DNA of 64,000 nt from Oceanimonas marisflavi. GTDB taxonomy: Bacteria > Pseudomonadota > Gammaproteobacteria > Enterobacterales > Aeromonadaceae. Positions within the stretch are counted from its first letter, which is position 1. Every line of letters starts with the position of its first letter. A program made the position numbers and the translations under genes. The notes under the pieces are model-generated. The model did no database searches. It was not told the origin of the DNA and saw nothing but the letters and a program-made list of their open reading frames with translations. Positions 34,808-42,836 of the stretch are shown piece by piece. The stretch is from contig NZ_QAGM01000006.1 in the NCBI RefSeq assembly GCF_003049725.1, positions 62,001 through 126,000 of the forward strand, in the 5' to 3' direction.

Positions 34808-36679
34808 ATGAATCTGGACGACATTAGAAGCAAGATCACCCGCCTGGACCGGGAGTTGCTGAGCCTGCTGGCCCAGCGCAAGGCCCTGAGCCTGGACGTG
34901 GCCCGCTCCAAACTGGAAAACCCGCGCCCCATTCGGGATCAGGAGCGGGAGCAGGCGCTGCTGGTAGAGCTGGTTAACCAGGGCCGTCAGCTTGGCCTGG
35001 ACGCCCATTTTGTCACCCGCATTTTCCACACCATTATCGAAGATTCGGTGCTGTCCCAGCAGGCGCTGCTGCAGGACCTGCTCAACCCCCAGGACAGTGT
35101 GCCCGCCATCAGCGTGGCCTTTCTCGGGCTCAAGGGCTCCTACTCCAACATGGCGGCACGCAAATACCTGTCCCGTTTTCAGGCGCCGCTGGTGGAGCAC
35201 AACTGCGATACCTTTCAGCAAATCTTCGACACCGTGGAGTCGGGCCAGGCCCAGTACGGCATTCTGCCCATCGAGAACACCAGCTCCGGCTCCATTAACG
35301 ACGTGTTCGATCTGATGCAGCACACCAGCCTGTCCATTGTCGGCGAGCTGACCCAGCCCATTGAACACTGCCTGCTGGTGGCCACCGACACCAGTGTGGA
35401 GCAGATCAAGACCCTGTACACCCACTCCCAGCCCTATCAACAATGCTCCCAGTATCTGAGCCGGCTGGGCGAGCTGGAGGTGAAGTTCTGCGCCGCATCC
35501 TCCAACGCCATGGAGCAGGTCGCCAGACTGAACCGCCCCGATGTGGCGGCACTGGGCAGCGCCGACGGCGGCGAGCTGCACGGACTGACTCCGCTGGTGG
35601 AAGGCCTGGCCAACCAGAAGCAGAACATGACCCGCTTTATCGTGGTGGCGCGCAAGCCCATCGAGGTGGCGGAGCAGATCCCCGCCAAGACCAGCTTTAT
35701 CATGTCCACCGGTCAGCAGAGCGGCGCCCTGGTGGAAGCCTTGCTGGTGCTGCGCAGCCATGGCATTACCATGACCAAGCTGGAGTCGCGCCCCATTATC
35801 GGTAACCCCTGGGAAGAGATGTTCTATGTGGATGTGGCCGCCAACGTCAACAGCGAGGACATGCAGGCGGCCATGAAAGAGCTGGGCCGCATTACCCGCT
35901 TTATCAAGGTGCTGGGCTGCTACCCCAGCGCCGAAGTGGCGCCCACCCGCATTCCGGCCCGGCTGCTGAGCCAGGCCGGTGAACGCAGCGAGCCGGTGCG
36001 CTACAGCCGTCATTACAAGGCCGACAATACTCAGGTGCAGGTAGGCCCCTTTATTCTGGGGGGCGAGGAGCCGCTGCTGATTGCCGAGCTGCACGACTTT
36101 ACCGACGAAGCCCGGCTGCAGGAAACCGCCCGCCGGGTGAAGGAGCAGGGCGCCCAGGTGCTGGCGGCAAACTGTTTTGATGGCGTCGACACCGAGCAGG
36201 GGATGGCCCGGCTGAAACAGCTGCGCGCCACCGCCGCCCGCTTTGATCTGGCCGCCATGACCCGGGTCACCAGCGCCGGACAGGTGCACCGGGCCGCCGA
36301 GTCGGTGGATCTGCTGTTGCTGGAGGCTGACGCCGCCGGTAACGAGGAGCTGCTCAGCGCCGCCGGCCGCTGTACCCGCCCGCTGCTGCTGGAGCTGGCC
36401 GACGAGCCCGAACACAGCCTGAGCCTGGCCCAGCGCATTCTGCAGCAGGGCAATCAGCAGCTGGCGCTGCTGGACACCCAGGCACTGCCCCTGGCCCGGC
36501 TGCTGGATTTAAGCAGCCAGACGCATTTGCCTCTGGTCAGCCGGCTCGGTGGCGATGCCAGCACCCTGCCCCGTCTGGGCGAAGCGCTGAATGCCGCCGG
36601 CGTCAGCGGCTTCTGCCTGGATGTGAGCGATGACGACAGCGCCCTTGGGCAGCTGGCCCACAGCCTCTATCGCGGCTGA
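34808..36679 (+). CDS. pheA: Chorismate mutase/prephenate dehydratase (P-protein) with a C-terminal DAHP-synthase-like extension
   Basis: PheA converts chorismate to prephenate and then phenylpyruvate. From the ATG at 34808 the product has 623 residues, against 386 in Escherichia. Residues 1-90 are an AroQ chorismate mutase (MNLDDIRSKITRLDRELLSL), about 100-285 prephenate dehydratase (AFLGLKGSYSNMAARKYL, IENTSSGSINDVFDL, QNMTRFIVV), and about 293-380 an ACT domain with ESRP for Phe feedback. About 408-623 are extra and resemble a degenerate type I DAHP synthase barrel: VQVGPFILGG in place of the IAGPCSVE type, TARRVKEQGAQVLAANCF without the KPRTSP loop, and HLPLVSRLGGDASTLPRLGE. The known catalytic residues are missing. 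The gene is controlled by the pheL attenuator. Confidence 0.93.
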   Translation: MNLDDIRSKITRLDRELLSLLAQRKALSLDVARSKLENPRPIRDQEREQALLVELVNQGRQLGLDAHFVTRIFHTIIEDSVLSQQALLQDLLNPQDSVPAISVAFLGLKGSYSNMAARKYLSRFQAPLVEHNCDTFQQIFDTVESGQAQYGILPIENTSSGSINDVFDLMQHTSLSIVGELTQPIEHCLLVATDTSVEQIKTLYTHSQPYQQCSQYLSRLGELEVKFCAASSNAMEQVARLNRPDVAALGSADGGELHGLTPLVEGLANQKQNMTRFIVVARKPIEVAEQIPAKTSFIMSTGQQSGALVEALLVLRSHGITMTKLESRPIIGNPWEEMFYVDVAANVNSEDMQAAMKELGRITRFIKVLGCYPSAEVAPTRIPARLLSQAGERSEPVRYSRHYKADNTQVQVGPFILGGEEPLLIAELHDFTDEARLQETARRVKEQGAQVLAANCFDGVDTEQGMARLKQLRATAARFDLAAMTRVTSAGQVHRAAESVDLLLLEADAAGNEELLSAAGRCTRPLLLELADEPEHSLSLAQRILQQGNQQLALLDTQALPLARLLDLSSQTHLPLVSRLGGDASTLPRLGEALNAAGVSGFCLDVSDDDSALGQLAHSLYRG

Positions 36680-36699
36680 TCCGGCCAACGGCCAAACGC

Positions 36700-36727
36700 A
36701 AAAGCCCGGCCAGATGGCCGGGCTTTT
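36700..36727. terminator. Terminator after pheA
   Basis: A 12-base-pair stem AAAAGCCCGGCC/GGCCGGGCTTTT with an AGAT loop lies 20 bases after the pheA stop. The flanking T and A tracts make it usable in both directions, but tyrA ends about 150 bases further on. Confidence 0.88.
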
Positions 36728-36767
36728 GCTTTCCGTCATTCCCGTGAAAACGGGAATCCATGCAGCT

Positions 36768-36853
36768 GTAGCTGCCGCTTTAGCCGGCAGGGCCTGCAAA
36801 GCAGGCCATCAACACCGGCTGCGCCGCTGTGCGCCAACTAAAGTGGCGCCTAC
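36768..36853. repeat. Facing GTAG-headed palindromes (REP-like)
   Basis: At 36768 GTAG is followed by the palindrome CTGCCGCTTTAGCCGGCAG and GGCCTGC-AAA-GCAGGCC. At 36831-36853 a minus-strand unit reads GTAG plus GCGCCACTTTAGTTGGCGC. About 31 bases of the first unit recur, inverted, at 49801-49841. The pair lies between convergent pheA and tyrA. Confidence 0.72.
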
Positions 36854-36879
36854 CACTACGAAGCCTGATTAAAGCCTGT

Positions 36880-38019
36880 TCAGTCTGCGTGGTGGCGGCT
36901 GTCGTTGGCCTGGGCCAGCAGCAGCCGGCTCTCCTTAAGGAAAGTGTCGGCATAATCACCGAAAAATTCGCTTACGGTTTCAAACTGGCGTACAAAGGCG
37001 TCGCGCTCGCCGCTTTCCAGCTGTTCCAGCAGGTCGCCAAAACGACGGTGATAGCGGCGGATCATCGCCAGATTGCGGGGCGAAGACAAAATAATGTCGG
37101 CATACAGGCCCGGATCCTGGGCGAACAGCCGCCCCACCATGGCCAGCTCCAGCCGGTAGATGGGCGAGCTCAGCCGCAGCAGCTTGGCCAGATCGGCTCC
37201 TTCGGCGCACAGATGAGCACCGTAGGCAAAGCTGGTGAAGTGACGCAGGGCCTGCACCAGGCTCATGGCCTCGTCGTGCTCTTCGGCGGGCACCGCCTGC
37301 AGCCGGGCGCCCCAGATACGGATCTGCGCCAGCAGCCATTCATACTGTTCGGCGCCACGGCCATCACAGTGAATAATGACCTGCTTGGCCAGGCTGGAGA
37401 CGTCGGGACCGAACATGGGGTGCAGCCCCAGAACCGGGCCGGTGTGTACCCTGAGCATGGCCGCCAGCGGCTCGCTCTTGACGCTGGTCAGGTCCACCAG
37501 CAGGCAGTGCTCGGGCAGCGCCGGCAGCTGCTCGATCACGGCAACGGTCTGATCGATGGGCACGGCAACCATCACCAGGCCGGCATCGGCCAGCAGGCGG
37601 TCGGCCTTGTCCCAGTCGTCCTTTTCCAGTACTTCGACGGCGTAGCCGGACAGGGTCAGCAGGTGAGCAAACAGGCCACCCAGCTGGCCGCCCCCGCCAA
37701 TCACCACCGCCTTGCCCAGATCAGGGTTAACGCACTTGAAGCCGGTATCCTTTTCACTGGCGTATGACTCGCGCATAAAGCGGCGCAGCACGTCTTCAAT
37801 CAGATCCGGCGGCACGCCTTTGGCTTCGGCCTCGGCGCGGCGGCTGGCCAGCATGGCCGCTTCCCGGTCGGGGGCGTAAATGGGCACGCCGTTACGGCTT
37901 TTGACTTCGCCCACGCCGGCCACCAGCTTCAGCCGTCTGGCAAACAGCTCCACCAGCTGCTGATCGACTTCATCGATTTGATCCCGCAGGACCTTGAGTT
38001 CATCTACCATTGGTTCCAT
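36880..38019 (-). CDS. tyrA: Chorismate mutase/prephenate dehydrogenase (T-protein)
   Basis: TyrA makes prephenate from chorismate and oxidises it to 4-hydroxyphenylpyruvate for tyrosine. The 379-residue product has an N-terminal AroQ mutase ([37 protein letters not shown]), a NAD-binding segment [22 protein letters not shown] and the dehydrogenase region [16 protein letters not shown]. Two starts three codons apart are possible (38019 and 38010); the second has GGGATGGA upstream. It follows aroF by 81 bases and is co-transcribed with it. pheA is convergent. Confidence 0.96.
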   Translation of the reverse strand: MEPMVDELKVLRDQIDEVDQQLVELFARRLKLVAGVGEVKSRNGVPIYAPDREAAMLASRRAEAEAKGVPPDLIEDVLRRFMRESYASEKDTGFKCVNPDLGKAVVIGGGGQLGGLFAHLLTLSGYAVEVLEKDDWDKADRLLADAGLVMVAVPIDQTVAVIEQLPALPEHCLLVDLTSVKSEPLAAMLRVHTGPVLGLHPMFGPDVSSLAKQVIIHCDGRGAEQYEWLLAQIRIWGARLQAVPAEEHDEAMSLVQALRHFTSFAYGAHLCAEGADLAKLLRLSSPIYRLELAMVGRLFAQDPGLYADIILSSPRNLAMIRRYHRRFGDLLEQLESGERDAFVRQFETVSEFFGDYADTFLKESRLLLAQANDSRHHAD

Positions 38020-38100
38020 CCCAGAATTAAGGCGCCGGACTCAAAGGCCCGGCGCCACATCATTATGCCTGTTCAAGGCCAGAGCTGACAAATCGCCGCC

Positions 38101-39171
38101 TCAGGCCACCCGGGCCTTGAGCGCCGCCGACAGTTGCTTGTGGCAGCGTTCCAGCAGCTCGGCGGTGGTGTCCCAGCCAATGCAGGCATCGGTGATGGAC
38201 ACACCGTACTGCATGTCGCCGACCGGCTGCTCGCTGGACTGGTTGCCCTCGAACAGGTGAGATTCCAGCATGATGCCCAGAATGGACTGGTTGCCTTCCT
38301 GGATCTGATGCACCACGTTTTCGGTCACCAGGGGTTGCAGACTGTAGTCCTTGTTGGAGTTGCCGTGGCTGCAGTCCACCACCAGGCGCGGGGCCAGGCC
38401 GGCGGCGGTCATGGCCTTCTCGGCCAGGGCAATATTGACCGAGTCGTAGTTGGGGTGTTTGCCGCCGCGCAGGATCACATGGCCGTCGGGGTTGCCCTGA
38501 GTCACCAGCAACGCCACCTGGCCCTCCTGGTTGATGCCCATAAAGGCATGGGGCTCGGCCGCCGCCTTCATGGCGTTGATGGCGGTGCCCAGATTGCCGT
38601 CGGTGCCGTTCTTGAAGCCCACCGGCATCGACAGGCCCGAGGCCATTTCCCGGTGAGTCTGGGATTCGGTGGTGCGGGCGCCGATGGCCGACCAGGAAAA
38701 CAGCTCGGCCAGGTATTGCGGGCTGATGGGATCCAGTGCCTCGGTGGCCAGGGGCAGCTCCAGCTCGGCCAGCCAGCACAGCAGCTCGCGAGCCTTGTGC
38801 AGACCGAGTTCAATGTCAAAGCTGCCGTCCAGGTGAGGATCGTTGATAAAGCCTTTCCATCCCACGGTGGTGCGCGGCTTCTCGAAATAGACGCGCATTA
38901 CGATATAAAGGCTGTCGCTGTATTCATCATGCAGTTTTTTGAGGCGGGTTGCGTACTCTTTGGCTGCGTCGATGTCATGAATGGAGCAGGGGCCACAAAT
39001 TACCAGCAGACGGTGATCCTTGCGGTGAACAATATCGGAAATGGTCTGGCGGGCCTGGCCGATGTAATCCAGTGCCTTTTGCGAGATCGGCAGCTTGGCC
39101 TTGAGCTCGGCCGGGGTGATCATCACCTTTTCGGACTGAATGTGAATATTGTTCAATGTGTCTTTCTGCAT
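38101..39171 (-). CDS. aroF: DAHP synthase, tyrosine-sensitive type
   Basis: This enzyme condenses phosphoenolpyruvate and erythrose 4-phosphate in the first step of the shikimate pathway. The 356-residue product has ICGPCSIHD, VYFEKPRTTVGWKG, SWSAIGARTTESQTHREMAS, ILRGGKHPNY, VVDCSHGNSNKDY and EGNQSSEQP, all active-site blocks of type I-alpha enzymes. The N-terminus MQKDTLNNIHI resembles AroF, and linkage to tyrA supports tyrosine feedback, although isozyme type is an inference. A TyrR-like box lies just upstream, and GAGGAT precedes the ATG. Confidence 0.94.
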   Translation of the reverse strand: MQKDTLNNIHIQSEKVMITPAELKAKLPISQKALDYIGQARQTISDIVHRKDHRLLVICGPCSIHDIDAAKEYATRLKKLHDEYSDSLYIVMRVYFEKPRTTVGWKGFINDPHLDGSFDIELGLHKARELLCWLAELELPLATEALDPISPQYLAELFSWSAIGARTTESQTHREMASGLSMPVGFKNGTDGNLGTAINAMKAAAEPHAFMGINQEGQVALLVTQGNPDGHVILRGGKHPNYDSVNIALAEKAMTAAGLAPRLVVDCSHGNSNKDYSLQPLVTENVVHQIQEGNQSILGIMLESHLFEGNQSSEQPVGDMQYGVSITDACIGWDTTAELLERCHKQLSAALKARVA

Positions 39172-39185
39172 GATGACATCCTCAC

Positions 39186-39203
39186 TGTAAACTTATAATT
39201 ACA
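39186..39203 (-). promoter_or_regulatory. TyrR box upstream of aroF-tyrA
   Basis: TGTAAA-CTTATA-ATTACA matches the TyrR consensus TGTAAA-N6-TTTACA with one mismatch and lies 15 bases before the aroF start, where binding would block expression. No tyrR gene is in the window. Confidence 0.7.
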
Positions 39204-39407
39204 ACCAAATAAAAAGAAAGAGCCACCTATGTTTGACTTATGACCATTTCTCTTTTACGCAACCACCTTCACCTTATCAAGGCTGAGCAGGCTTGCAAAG
39301 CCCGGTATGCAGCAAATAACGGTAATTTTGGAGAATGCCGCTTTAATGTGCAGAAATGGGCTGCGAGCGGGTCGAATATATAATGAGAATAAACAAGGAG
39401 CCTGCAC

Positions 39408-39698
39408 GTGCAAATGAGCGAACATGACTACCGGGAGCTGGTGGTCGCCCTGCGGCGTATTCTGGATCACTACGGGGTGGATTACCGGCGAAGCCCGCCG
39501 TCCTATAACTACGATACCCTCTACGATCACCAGTGCCGCTTGATTCTGGACGAGATGGCCGACAGCTGGCAGCAGCATTACGGCTACCGCCCCAGCCCGG
39601 GCGCCATGCAGAAGGCGCTGTTTGCCGCCGAGCACAGCCGCCGTTTTTCCCCGCCCTGGTACAAGCGCTGGTGGCAACGGCTGCGCCGCCGGAATTAA
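39408..39698 (+). CDS. Small basic protein of unknown function
   Basis: A 96-residue protein that I do not recognise. It begins MQMSEHDYRELVVALRRIL from a GTG at 39408 with AAGGAG at the ideal distance; an ATG two codons later is the alternative. A TATAAT-like sequence lies about 30 bases upstream. The N-terminal half is helical. The middle is rich in Tyr (DYRRSPPSYNYDTLYDHQ), and the C-terminus is strongly basic and aromatic (PPWYKRWWQRLRRRN), which could bind nucleic acid or membrane. It is flanked by divergent aroF and convergent mlaA. Confidence 0.7.
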   Translation: MQMSEHDYRELVVALRRILDHYGVDYRRSPPSYNYDTLYDHQCRLILDEMADSWQQHYGYRPSPGAMQKALFAAEHSRRFSPPWYKRWWQRLRRRN

Positions 39699-39704
39699 CG
39701 TAAG

Positions 39705-39740
39705 GGGTGAGGTGTTAGGGGGTATCCTCTCCCCTCACCC
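39705..39740. terminator. Hairpin between convergent genes
   Basis: GGGTGAGG (39705-39712) pairs with CCTCACCC (39733-39740) around a G-rich loop. It lies between the small protein gene and mlaA. There is no clear T tract, so terminator function is uncertain. Its sequence resembles the CCCTCA repeats at 61939-61962. Confidence 0.4.
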
Positions 39741-39757
39741 TTCACTCCTCACGGAAA

Positions 39758-40552
39758 TCATCCGTCTATTTCGTCCATAAAGGCGTCGAGCTCCTCTTCC
39801 GAGGCGGGCTCGAATTCCTTGCCGATCTTGGTGTCCTGATACTGCAGATACAGATCCTTGGTCAGGCCGTAAGGGTCGAGGGAGTTGTCGATAATGGCTT
39901 CCCGGTCGATCAGCTCGCTGCGCTGATAGAGACCGTCCATCACCCACTTGCCGGTGCGCATGGCAAAGGTCATCACATCGTAGGGAAAATACAGGCTGTC
40001 CACCATGTCGCCGGAGAGCTGGCGCAGGGTGGTGGGGCCCATCAAGGGGATCATCAGGAACGGGCCGTCGCCCACCCCCATCTGCCCCAGCACCTGGCTG
40101 AAGTCCTTGGATTTGGGCTCGAACGACATGCGGCGGGCCACGTCAAAGTAACCCAGCACGCCGACCGTGCTGTTGACGCCAAAACGCACCAGGTTGGTAC
40201 CGGCACCGGGAATGTCTCCGGTGACCAGGTGGTTAACGAAGCTGGCCGGCTCTTCCAGGTTGAGCACCACATTCTGAATGCCCACCCGCACCGGGCGGGG
40301 CACATAGTCGGCATAGGCATGAGCCGCCGGGCGCACCACGTAGGGATCCACCACATCGTAATTGATCACCCAGCTGACCCGGTTGACCGGCTCAAACGGG
40401 TCACGGGGGTCCGCCGCGGTGGACTGGGCGTAGTCCGCCGGTACCACGGGTGAAAAGGGATCGCTGACCCGTTCCTGCTCCACTCCCTGGTGTGCCGCGC
40501 AGCCGGTCAACACCACACCGGCTACGGGCATCAGCACTCGATGCCACATCAT
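39758..40552 (-). CDS. mlaA: Outer membrane lipid asymmetry lipoprotein MlaA (VacJ)
   Basis: MlaA sits in the outer membrane with porins and extracts mislocalised phospholipids for the MlaC-MlaFEDB retrograde pathway. The 264-residue product has a lipoprotein signal with VVLTGC (Cys about 18), then DPFEPVNRVSWVINYDVVDPYVVRP, VRVGIQNVVLNLEEPASFVN, a GVLGYFDVARRM segment and LMGPTTLRQLSG, all typical. An acidic C-terminal tail follows. The rest of the Mla system is not in this window. It lies 69 bases beyond the end of the ccm operon on the same strand and may be read through. Confidence 0.95.
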   Translation of the reverse strand: MMWHRVLMPVAGVVLTGCAAHQGVEQERVSDPFSPVVPADYAQSTAADPRDPFEPVNRVSWVINYDVVDPYVVRPAAHAYADYVPRPVRVGIQNVVLNLEEPASFVNHLVTGDIPGAGTNLVRFGVNSTVGVLGYFDVARRMSFEPKSKDFSQVLGQMGVGDGPFLMIPLMGPTTLRQLSGDMVDSLYFPYDVMTFAMRTGKWVMDGLYQRSELIDREAIIDNSLDPYGLTKDLYLQYQDTKIGKEFEPASEEELDAFMDEIDG

Positions 40553-40621
40553 CAGTTGTTCTGCTTTTTGTTATTAAAAATCCAAGTGTACTGGCCGCTG
40601 TCCATGGCGGCCAGCCGTAAT

Positions 40622-41836
40622 TTACAGAGGTGTGTCGATCAGCACACTCAGCTGGCGATCCTCGTCGGTAGTCAGCACTCCACTGCGGCCTTCCCAGGCA
40701 TCGGTGGCGTCGCCGACATTGCCGCTCGGGGCGATGCGCGCCTTGATGATCACCGCGTCACGGCTGCTGAGGTTGTTGTCGGGCACCATGGCATCGGCGT
40801 TGGTCAGGGTGATGGTCATGGGAAAGGCCGGCTGCTCGATGCGCCGGGCCACCAGCGGCATGTCACCACCGTTGGCATCCACGGCAAACACAAACAGCAC
40901 GGCGCCCGGGTGATAAGGCACCGAGCTGGCGGCATTGATCTCCACCTGATAACGGGGGCCGGTGACCGGCGCCTGCTCGCTGCCGGACAGCTGCTGCTCG
41001 GCAAAGGCAATGGAGCGCTGCACCATGGCATAGCGCGGATTGTCGGTGGGCATGATCTCCAGCATTTGCTGCCAGCGGGCAATGGCCAGGCTGAAATCAT
41101 TTTGCTGCAGCGCCATAAAGGCAAATACCGACCAGGCTTCCAGGTTGCCCGGCTGGCGGGTCAGCACATCCCGCACCAGCTGCTCGGCGCGCAGGCTTTC
41201 GCCGGTCATGGCCAGGGCTTCGGCGTAGGGCACCCGTACCGTATCGGGCTCGTCGGTCAGCTTCATCGCCTTTTCCAGCGCATCCCGGGCGGTTTCGCCG
41301 TCACGCAGCTCCAGCGCCAGCCGGCCCAGCAACAGCCAGCCCCGGTAGTCGTCGCCGTCCTGATGCAGCCGGGTACGCAGTGCCAGCATCAGCTCGCGCA
41401 CGTCCTGATCGGTCACGGTTTCGTCGGGCTGAATAAGCACATGACGGGACAGCTCGGGCAGCTCGGCCGCCACCCGCTGCCATTCGGCCACCTGGCGGTG
41501 AGCGCCCAGCTGCCAGTAAACGCCAAAACTCACCACCACAATCAACGCCAGCGCCGAGATCAGCACCAGCGGGCTGCGGCCACGACGGGCAACGGGCTCG
41601 TCGCTGACCACGTCATCCAGCAGGCTTTTCTGCAGCTCCTGCTGCAGCACCTCGTCGTCTTCCAGCAGGCCCTGTTCGCTGTCCTGCTCCAGCTCTTTCA
41701 GACGCTGGCGATAAAGCCGGGTGTTGAGTTCGTTACGGCTTTGGCTCGACTCGGCCCGACCACGGGTCAGGGGCAGAATAATGATCAGTGCCAGCAGCGC
41801 CACCAGGGCGGCACAAAGGATCCAGAATAGGGTCAT
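40622..41836 (-). CDS. ccmI: Cytochrome c biogenesis protein CcmI
   Basis: CcmI is an inner membrane chaperone that delivers apocytochrome c to the haem ligation complex. The 404-residue product has two N-terminal membrane segments (about 3-22 and 90-112) with a cytoplasmic loop between them containing RLYRQRLKELEQDSEQGLL, and a periplasmic TPR domain followed by a beta-rich C-terminal domain (YQVEINAASSVPYHPGAVLF). It is the last gene of ccmABCDEFGHI, starting one base beyond the ccmH stop. Escherichia has this part fused to CcmH; here they are separate. Confidence 0.93.
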   Translation of the reverse strand: MTLFWILCAALVALLALIIILPLTRGRAESSQSRNELNTRLYRQRLKELEQDSEQGLLEDDEVLQQELQKSLLDDVVSDEPVARRGRSPLVLISALALIVVVSFGVYWQLGAHRQVAEWQRVAAELPELSRHVLIQPDETVTDQDVRELMLALRTRLHQDGDDYRGWLLLGRLALELRDGETARDALEKAMKLTDEPDTVRVPYAEALAMTGESLRAEQLVRDVLTRQPGNLEAWSVFAFMALQQNDFSLAIARWQQMLEIMPTDNPRYAMVQRSIAFAEQQLSGSEQAPVTGPRYQVEINAASSVPYHPGAVLFVFAVDANGGDMPLVARRIEQPAFPMTITLTNADAMVPDNNLSSRDAVIIKARIAPSGNVGDATDAWEGRSGVLTTDEDRQLSVLIDTPL

Positions 41837-41837
41837 T

Positions 41838-42299
41838 TCAGCTCTCTTTGTTCTTGTTCAGCAGGCGATTGAGGCGTTGTTTTTCCTCGTCGCTGAGGGC
41901 CTCACCGGCGGTTGCCACCGGTTTTTTGCGGGTACGCACCAGCACCACAATGACGCCGATCACCAGCACCAGCACCGGGCCGGCCCAGAGGATCAGGGTT
42001 GAGGCCATAACGGGCGGCTTGTAGAGAATAAAGTTGCCGTAGCGGGCCACCATATAGTCGACCACCTCGCTCTTGCTGCTGCCAGCTTGCAGCATTTGAT
42101 AGGTCTTTTCCCGCAGGTCTTTTGCCAGCTCCGCATTGGAGTCGGCAATATCCTGGTTCTGACACTTGGGGCAGCGCAGCTCCCGCAGCAGCTCGCGGAA
42201 CACTTCTTCCTGCTTTGGGTCGTCAAATTCGTATACATCGATGGCCGCCTGGGCCAGGGGAAGCCACAACAGGGTGGCCAGCATCAGCACGCGCAGCAT
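41838..42299 (-). CDS. ccmH: Cytochrome c maturation protein CcmH
   Basis: CcmH is a periplasmic membrane-anchored thiol oxidoreductase that reduces the apocytochrome CXXCH motif. The 153-residue product has a signal peptide, the redox motif LRCPKCQNQDIADSNAELA, DYMVARYGNFILYKPPV, and one C-terminal membrane segment. It is the short CcmH form, with the TPR part encoded by the next gene, ccmI. Confidence 0.95.
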   Translation of the reverse strand: MLRVLMLATLLWLPLAQAAIDVYEFDDPKQEEVFRELLRELRCPKCQNQDIADSNAELAKDLREKTYQMLQAGSSKSEVVDYMVARYGNFILYKPPVMASTLILWAGPVLVLVIGVIVVLVRTRKKPVATAGEALSDEEKQRLNRLLNKNKES

Positions 42300-42302
42300 G
42301 AC

Positions 42303-42836
42303 TTACTCCATTTGCTCGAAAATGGGTTTGAGGGTCTGCTCCCACACCTGAGCATTCACATCCCCCACATGGCGGTAGCGAATAACCCCCTGGCTGTCGA
42401 TAAGAAAGGTCTCGGGCGCGCCGTACACGCCCAGATCCAGTCCCAGCATGCCACGGGGATCGTAGAGATCGATGGCATAGGGGTTGCCCAGGTTGCTGAG
42501 CCAGCGCAGCGCCTTGTCCCGCTCGTCCTTGTAGTTCATGCCGATAATGTAAACACCCTCTTTGGCTTTCAGCTCGTTGAGGTATTCATGCTCGGCATAG
42601 CAGGTGGGACACCAGGTGGCCCACACGTTCAGCAGCATGGGCTGGCCGGTAAAAATGGCCTTGTCGTGCTGCTTGCCCGGGTCGTGCAGATCCTGCAGGG
42701 TGAACTCGGGGATGGGCTGATCGATCAGCACCGACTCCAGTTTGGTGGGGTCGGAAAACAACCCCTTGTACAGAAATACACTGGCCGCCAGAAACAGCAC
42801 CAGCGGAATGGACAGGATCAGAATACGGCGGTTCAT
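42303..42836 (-). CDS. ccmG: Thiol:disulfide interchange protein CcmG (DsbE)
   Basis: CcmG is a membrane-anchored periplasmic thioredoxin-like protein that keeps apocytochrome c or CcmH reduced. The 177-residue product has one N-terminal membrane segment (about 5-25) and a thioredoxin fold with WATWCPTCYAEH as the CXXC site and the cis-Pro loop GAPETFLID. Its ATG overlaps the ccmF stop by four bases. Confidence 0.96.
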   Translation of the reverse strand: MNRRILILSIPLVLFLAASVFLYKGLFSDPTKLESVLIDQPIPEFTLQDLHDPGKQHDKAIFTGQPMLLNVWATWCPTCYAEHEYLNELKAKEGVYIIGMNYKDERDKALRWLSNLGNPYAIDLYDPRGMLGLDLGVYGAPETFLIDSQGVIRYRHVGDVNAQVWEQTLKPIFEQME

